64,000 nt of DNA from Welwitschia mirabilis (lineage: Eukaryota; Gnetophyta; Gnetopsida; Welwitschiales). A program made the position numbers and the translations under genes. This document shows, one piece after another, positions 57,908-64,000 of this stretch (its first letter is position 1; every line of letters begins with the position of its first letter). The DNA is taken from positions 94,784,855 through 94,848,854 of the forward strand of contig JBOZIK010000001.1 in NCBI GenBank assembly GCA_051453625.1. Reading direction: 5' to 3'. The notes beneath the pieces are model-generated. The model was not told the origin of the DNA. It searched no databases and worked only from the letters and a program-made list of their open reading frames with translations.

Positions 57908-58496
57908 AAAATTTTAGATTATGCTTTGTTTTATATTTATGTTTTCTCCTTTTTCATTGATGTCAAAAGGGGAAGAATTAGTTGTGTGTTGTTATTGAAT
58001 GCATTTTATATGATTTCAGTTGTATGCTCTTAATGAGAACTTCTACTTTATAATGTTTACTTATGTCTAATGAAATGCACTTATCTATTTTGCAAAAAAT
58101 TATATTTCATTCAGTATCTCAAATCTATTTATACCTTTTCAAATCATATATTCTCAATATGTCTTTTTTTTTTTTCGGGTATCATATGTGCTTAACTTGA
58201 AAAGTTTAAAGTATTTTAACATTGAAAATAAACTATAATTTGTGACATCTGATTACAATGTTAAATAAGATTACATGATCACATTATACTTATCATAAAG
58301 TTATGCTTTTTAAACTTTCAAATGTGCATATTAAATCATTTCATTTAAAGCATAAAATTTGTTTGGTTAAAATGCCTTAACTTGTTTTAGAAAGAATATT
58401 ATTTTGCAAATAGGAATTTTGTAAGGGGGAGATTTTCTAAAAAGTTTAATTTTTCACAACTAAGTATTATTTGCCATTAATGTCAAAAGGAAATAT
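57908..58496 (+). other. Element F 3' untranslated region and polypurine tract
   Basis: Non-coding. Three PPT-like tracts occur: tcaaaaggggaagaa at 57963, taagggggagat at about 58421-58432, and the functional position tcaaaaggaaatat at 58483-58496 directly before the LTR. Just after the stop codon of the frame, attttagattatgctttgtt at 57911-57930 resembles the LTR start of F. Confidence 0.55.
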
Positions 58497-60794
58497 TATT
58501 AGATTATGTTTTGCTAATTGATGTCAAACTAATGTTTTCTGTGTAGCAAATTTTGTGTATCTTATGCAGAAGATGTTAAATTACTTGCAGTTAAAAGATG
58601 GAACCAAAATCATCAACTTCTGAGTACTAAAAACCTATCAGTTCTTTTACCTTCTTGAGGGATCGACCGGACCTATAACCTCAAGAACCAGTATCCCTAA
58701 ATCGAATGGCAAGGGGTCAACCAGATCTTTATGGGGTTGACCAAATTTGAGGACCTGATAAACATTATCCCTAGACTAAATGGAAAGGGGTCGACCAGAC
58801 CTATGATGGGGTTAATTGAGTCTATAAACCAAGGAATAATGCTCCTAAACTAATTGTTAAGAGGTTGATCGGACCTATGATGGGGTTGACCAAATCTGTG
58901 AACCAAGGAATAGTACTCCTGAACTGATTGTCAAGGGGTTGATCAAACCTATGATGGGGTTGACTAGACCTTAGCATTGTATAGCTGATACATCTAAGTC
59001 AATCATTGTGAGGTCAACCAAACACTTGAAGGAGTTGATCAGACTTAAAGCTGGAAACTGGAAAGAATTTTATCAAGAGGAGCAAGCAATAGGATAATGT
59101 TGTGGGTGACCGGACTGGGGTCAACTAAACCCAGATGGAGTTGACTAGACTAGGAGCTATAAGAAATTAGGGTGATCGAATTTCTCACTTGGGCAACTTG
59201 TGTAATTCACGGTACCAGATGAGTTCAACCAGACTTTTAAGGGGTCAACCAGATGAAATGGAAAAAAAAATTTCTAATCATTATGTATCCATTATACAGC
59301 CATTAGGTAGCTTTTTTTAGCTATTTATAGTTATTAAAGAACATTTCAAATATAATAAATCCTAAAATCCTTCTAATATAAATAGCTAAGACATAAATAA
59401 CCAAAGAATCTTTTGGAACTATCTTCATTTGGATGAATCTATTGGATCTAAAAGATCAAGCATTATAATCTTGTAACTTTTACTATTGTATCTTGGCATC
59501 TATATTNNNNNNNNNNNNNNNNNNNNNNNNNNNNNNNNNNNNNNNNNNNNNNNNNNNNNNNNNNNNNNNNNNNNNNNNNNNNNNNNNNNNNNNNNNNNNN
59601 NNNNNNNNNNNNNNNNNNNNNNNNNNNNNNNNNNNNNNNNNNNNNNNNNNNNNNNNNNNNNNNNNNNNNNNNNNNNNNNNNNNNNNNNNNNNNNNNNNNN
59701 NNNNNNNNNNNNNNNNNNNNNNNNNNNNNNNNNNNNNNNNNNNNNNNNNNNNNNNNNNNNNNNNNNNNNNNNNNNNNNNNNNNNNNNNNNNNNNNNNNNN
59801 NNNNNNNNNNNNNNNNNNNNNNNNNNNNNNNNNNNNNNNNNNNNNNNNNNNNNNNNNNNNNNNNNNNNNNNNNNNNNNNNNNNNNNNNNNNNNNNNNNNN
59901 NNNNNNNNNNNNNNNNNNNNNNNNNNNNNNNNNNNNNNNNNNNNNNNNNNNNNNNNNNNNNNNNNNNNNNNNNNNNNNNNNNNNNNNNNNNNNNNNNNNN
60001 NNNNNNNNNNNNNNNNNNNNNNNNNNNNNNNNNNNNNNNNNNNNNNNNNNNNNNNNNNNNNNNNNNNNNNNNNNNNNNNNNNNNNNNNNNNNNNNNNNNN
60101 NNNNNNNNNNNNNNNNNNNNNNNNNNNNNNNNNNNNNNNNNNNNNNNNNNNNNNNNNNNNNNNNNNNNNNNNNNNNNNNNNNNNNNNNNNNNNNNNNNNN
60201 NNNNNNNNNNNNNNNNNNNNNNNNNNNNNNNNNNNNNNNNNNNNNNNNNNNNNNNNNNNNNNNNNNNNNNNNNNNNNNNNNNNNNNNNNNNNNNNNNNNN
60301 NNNNNNNNNNNNNNNNNNNNNNNNNNNNNNNNNNNNNNNNNNNNNNNNNNNNNNNNNNNNNACTACCTTACTTGGTGAACGGTTAAGACTAAGTCTTGAA
60401 AAGTTCGTTTAAAACTTGAAACTAAGCCTTGAAAATTCTATCCAAAGGTTGAAACTAAGCCTAGAAAAATCCATTTGTAAAAGTTACAAGTGAACCTAGA
60501 ATACTTAGTAGAGTAATGAAGATTCAAGAACTAGCTTAGGGATAAGCTGATTGTTTAGAGTGGAGTAGGGGATTTCCCTGAATCATTATAAATCCAGCTT
60601 GCATCAAATTGGTATTTTCATGCCTTCAGTCATTGTTTCTTTACTTCCATTATTTTCTTATATCATGAACATTTTAAATTAGTTCATTATTATATACAAG
60701 TTTTGTTTAAGATTAGATTCATTTAGAATATTGTGTTAAAAGTTTTTTAAAAGAACCTATTTACCCACTCCTTCTAGGGTTCTCGATCCTATCA
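58497..60794 (+). repeat. Element F 3' LTR, with an 855-base gap
   Basis: It starts tattagattatg and ends ctcgatcctatca. It aligns with the 5' LTR. N at 59507-60361 replace only 151 bp of the other copy, so the real LTR is about 1.6 kb. Confidence 0.85.
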
Positions 60795-60799
60795 ATAAG
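60795..60799. repeat. Target-site duplication of element F (right)
   Basis: ataag, partner of gtaag at 52734-52738. Element C resumes here. Confidence 0.7.
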
Positions 60800-61540
60800 G
60801 ACCCATAAAGCATGGCTAACTAATTCCCATTGAATTCCTCATAGCTTCCAACACTGTCAAAGGTTTATTTTGAAAAAATTTGCCCTAGTGTGGTAGAACA
60901 TCATGGTGATCATGTATTTTTCTAATGCAAATATAATAGATCATGTTAATTTTTTTCTCTATTTTTTTTTTTAGTTTTCTCAAATAATTCCACATGATCA
61001 CATGCTCAAGAAGATGAAGGTGAATAAGTGAGATAAAAGATAGAAAAGAACACACTTAATAACCAAAGACCTCACATCATTAAAAAAAGTAAAAGAACTA
61101 AGGCATATTCCTTCAAAGTGAAGTTTATAGATAAGATAATGTCTTAAAATTAGGTGAATTTAATCTTATCACTATAAAATGCCTAAGAAGATTACTAGTT
61201 ATGGAAACTTCATAAAGCAACACATAATTCAAGTTTAAAAGATGATCAAGTAACATCATAACATCCACCAAAGGAATAAGCTACAAGAGAATTCTGATAA
61301 TAATAGGATGGAGGTCCTCCACATTGAGAAAAACCTCCAAAACAATTGCTTCTATTATGTTTAAAGTTGCATTAAAAGATTTTTCATATATTTTCAATCT
61401 TTGTTCATTAACTTTCTGAATCTCCTTAGTTTCTAAGTTAGAAATCTTAATAGAGCCATTAGAATGTACCTTCTCTATAAGGTAAGAATCTAATCATTTA
61501 GAAGTTAATTTTTTATGTAAAAGATGTACTCTAATATCAT
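60800..61540 (-). other. Element C spacer, remainder
   Basis: This aligns with B 35940-36690 and A 2140-2790, for example catcatggtgatcatgtattt. Non-coding. Confidence 0.55.
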
Positions 61541-62480
61541 ATAAAAGAACAAGTTAATCACATTTAAAATTTTTATGAAGTAGCTTTATATCATGTTTAA
61601 ACTTAGTTTAGGCTTTGTGAATTAATTAATAATGTATAGCATGAGTACATTTTTCATCTAGCTGATCAAGTTGAGCTAATTTATGTTCAAGATTCTCATG
61701 AAGGTCTATAATATTAAGTTAATAAGACGCATGATAAGAGTTATAACACATATCAATAGGTAAAACAAAACTTTCCATATATAAGTTCATAAGGTGAAAA
61801 ACCAAGAGAATTACACCAAATAGTATGGAAAGTGCAAATAAAATTGTTAAGCTTAGAAGTCAAAGATTTCTTATTAACATAGACAAGTTTTTTTAGCATT
61901 TTCTTAATTTTTATATTTGCATTTTTTGCTTGACTATTGGTTTGCGTATGATAAGCATAAGCTACTCTATGTTCTATTCCAATAAATAATAGAAGTTTTC
62001 TAAAAATTTGATTGATAAAATAAGTTCCTTAATCACTAATAATAATCCTAAGAAAACTAAAACACTTAAAAATATGAGTTCTAAGAAAAGTACAAATAGT
62101 TTGAGCATCATTCATAGAAGTAGGAATAGCTTCAACCTATTTAGTAATGTAATTAATAGCTACTAAAATGTAGTTCTTATCATTAAAAGGTTGTTTAATA
62201 GGGCCTATAAAATTAATTCCCTAATAATTAAAAGATTCACATTTAAAAATATATTTAAGAGGCATTTCTTGAGAATGAATAAGGCTATGATAATGTTAAC
62301 AAGCATTACATCTTCTAGCAAAATCAAAAGAATCTTGAAAAAGAGTAGGCTATGGATATTCATAGCTATATTCTATCCATTAACATGACTTTTAAAAACA
62401 CAAAAATGAAAAAGATAAAGGATTTCAAATTTTTCCCATTTAGGAATACATTTTTGCATGATTTGATCTTTACACCTACG
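61541..62480 (-). pseudogene. Element C integrase
   Basis: From about 62200 downward on the minus strand: PFNDKNYILVAINYITK*VE, then SFLRIIISD*GTYFINQIF, AYAYHTQTNSQAKNANIK and HTIWCNSLGFSPYELIYGK. This is the best-preserved integrase core here. The three catalytic positions read Asn, Asp and Lys where the family has Asp, Asp and Glu; the Asn and Lys are single G-to-A changes. The zinc-binding part to the right (62260-62400) is more decayed. Confidence 0.8.
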
Positions 62481-62690
62481 ATAAAGATGTGGTTCTATTC
62501 ATTCATAGTCACCTATTCTATGGAGAAAATATTTTCTTTGATTTTAAGTCTAATGTTATGATTATTTTATAGTAACAAACTAATTAACAATATTAACATA
62601 CCAAGGAGGAAGATGAGTAGAAGATATAGCAAAAAGTTATTCATTTAGAAAAGAATCATTAATAATAAGATTATCAAGAGAGGAAGAAAG
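62481..62690 (-). pseudogene. Element C pol linker between integrase and RNase H
   Basis: Positional continuation, aligned with A 12301-12562. No motif. Confidence 0.45.
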
Positions 62691-63130
62691 ACATGACAAA
62701 TGATCGGCTACACTATTATTCTTTCTCGCTTTATCAATGATAGTTAAATTAAATTCTTGAATGAGAGGATCCATCTAGTAAGTCTAGCACTAGAATCTTT
62801 CTTAATCATGAGATATCTAATAGTTATATGATTAGTATAAATATTTGTATAAAAGCCTAAAAGATAATGTCTAAGTATATTAAGGTAAAAGATAATTGCT
62901 GACATTTCTTTTTTTTTTATAGTAGTAGTATAATCTATTTGAGCTTTAGAAAAAATTTTTCTATGATAAAATATAACCTTAAAATCATTTTCATAATTTT
63001 AACCAAGCACTCCACCCACGGCAATATTACTAGCATCACATATGAACTAAAAATATTTATTTCAATTAGGTCTCCTTACAATAAAAGTGGAAGAGATTTT
63101 ACCTTTCAGTGTCTCAAAAATAAGCTTACA
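62691..63130 (-). pseudogene. Element C RNase H
   Basis: On the minus strand from about 62915 it reads AIIFYLNILRHYLLGFYTNI, then YTNHITIRYLMIKKDSSARL and TRWILSF, after which a frameshift moves it out of frame. The family's TDH reads TNH here (Asp to Asn). The order and spacing equal those in A. Confidence 0.75.
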
Positions 63131-64000
63131 ACGTTTATTATAATCAAATTTAGGTTCTTTTTCAAGTAATAAGAAAAGGGTTTACAAATTTTTGTATAAT
63201 CTTAAATAAAGCAATGATAAAAATTATAAGAACCAAGAAAGGATTGAACTTGTATTTTATTGGTTGGAGGAGTTAGATTTTTAATGATGCTAATCTTTTC
63301 AAGATCTATCTTAATTCCTTTATTAGAAATATGGTAACCTGAGATAATTCCACTATCAACTAAAAAGAAACTTTTCTTTCAACTCAAATGTAGGCCATTA
63401 TTAATGCATCTAACAAGGACTTTCTCTAACCTTTCTAAGATTTGTTTAAAGATTTCATCATAGATTAAGAAATCATTTATAAAATTTCTATTAAATCCTC
63501 TAACATATCAAAAAAATACCCATCATTACATATTAAAAAGTATCAAGATCATTACAAAGTTTAAAAGGCATGCATCTAAAAGTAAAAGTTCCAAAAGATA
63601 AAGTAAATGTAGTTTTATCCTAAGCCTCACTAGTAATACAAATCTAATTGTAACCACTATACCAATTAAGAAAATAATAAAAAGCATGTCCTTGAATTCT
63701 ATCAAGTATATGATTAATGAAAGGTAAAGGATAATGATCTTTCTTAGTTACTTCATTTAATTTTCTAAAATTAATACACATCTTTCATTTCCCATCTTTC
63801 CAAGGTACTACCATCAAAGGACTAATCCACTTACTATCCACTATAGCATAAATAACTCCAGCATCTATGAATTTAATGATTTCATCTTTTACGAATTATT
63901 TAAGGGTTGGATTTAGTCTACATTAGGGTTGCCTAACAGATTTTCCATTATTCTCAAGGTAGACTTTATATTGAATAATAGAGGTAGGAGTGGCTGTTAA
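63131..64000 (-). pseudogene. Element C reverse transcriptase, running off the window
   Basis: On the minus strand, from 63610: TFTLSFGTFTFRCMPFKLCN, then NDFLIYDEIFK (the FMDD region reads FIND), LERLEKVLVRCINNGLHLS, YHISNKGIKIDLEKISIIKN and LTPPTNKIQVQSFLG. All family blocks are present, with a few stops. The N-terminal RT at 63700-64000 has no legible catalytic Asp. Protease and gag lie beyond the window. Confidence 0.8.

Larger units (their letters stand above)
52739..60794 (+). mobile_element. Element F: Ty1/Copia element with a PF20167-like frame in place of IN-RT-RNase H
   Basis: The paired LTRs are 52739-54302 and 58497-60794, with a PBS of iMet type at 54306-54317 and TATA boxes on the plus strand in both LTRs. 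The interior is about 4.2 kb. It encodes a copia-type gag, a protease motif and a pre-integrase segment, then an LTR-like spacer and a PF20167-like frame with an acidic tail. Integrase, RT and RNase H are missing. F is nested in C. Confidence 0.83.
45967..64000 (-). mobile_element. Element C: second Athila-like element of B's family, split by element F, runs off the window
   Basis: The 3' LTR at 45967-47246 is followed on the right by a clear PPT, a post-pol frame, a spacer, integrase, RNase H and RT, all on the minus strand and all aligning with B. Gag, the PBS and the 5' LTR lie beyond 64000. Element F interrupts the spacer at 52738/60795. C and B share LTR sequence, so they are the same family. 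Confidence 0.87.

Noticed and set aside
59486-60412. Long plus-strand frames at 59486-60412
   Set aside because: N run inside the 3' LTR of F.
1-64000. Fungal origin with RIP, suggested by the many C-to-T/G-to-A changes
   Set aside because: The elements (Athila-type with tRNA-Asp PBS, PF20167-like frame, Tekay/Del-like LTR ends) are plant types, and methylation-driven deamination in plants gives the same signature.

Overview
The window is a strongly AT-rich block of decayed LTR retrotransposons from a seed-plant nuclear genome, very probably a flowering plant. The evidence is an Athila/Tat-type tRNA-Asp primer-binding site, Athila-like RT, RNase H and integrase reading frames, a chromodomain Ty3/Gypsy element, a Ty1/Copia element with an iMet primer-binding site, and a PF20167-like 'plant transposon protein' frame. 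I found no intact host gene, rRNA, tRNA or CRISPR array. Ten runs of N show that this is a draft assembly. I do not commit to a species.

Layout, using my own letters. Element A (1-18488, minus strand) is an Athila-like element with LTRs at 1-1122 (cut by the window edge) and 17329-18488. Its integrase is split by element E (3324-11805, minus), a chromodomain Gypsy element of Tekay/Del type with about 2.1 kb LTRs and a perfect 5-bp target duplication (aattc). From 18489 to 25160 lie older fragments: a copia-like LTR end with an intact PBS (G), and pieces of another minus-strand Athila-like element (H). Element D (25161-45692, plus; target duplication catag) carries only a decayed gag and no visible pol. 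D was itself split by element B (31295-43883, minus; target duplication tatga), a complete but decayed Athila-like element with gag, PR, RT, RNase H, IN and an extra frame after pol. Element C (45967 to beyond 64000, minus) is a second member of B's family and is split by copia element F (52739-60794, plus; target duplication gtaag/ataag).

The insertion order that follows is: A, then E into A; H-like sequence, then D, then B into D; C, then F into C. Every coding frame carries stops and frameshifts, and many changes at recognisable sites are G-to-A or C-to-T, as expected from deamination of methylated cytosines in silenced repeats. The catalytic motifs of all three Athila-like reverse transcriptases are damaged. 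The best-preserved frame is the PF20167-like one inside F (56876-57907). It sits where a copia element should carry integrase, RT and RNase H, and is the most unusual item in the window.

Element boundaries rest on paired LTRs, target duplications, PBS and PPT positions, and TATA boxes that agree with the orientation of each element. Functional statements about the domains come from family knowledge and short motifs read by eye; no search was run.
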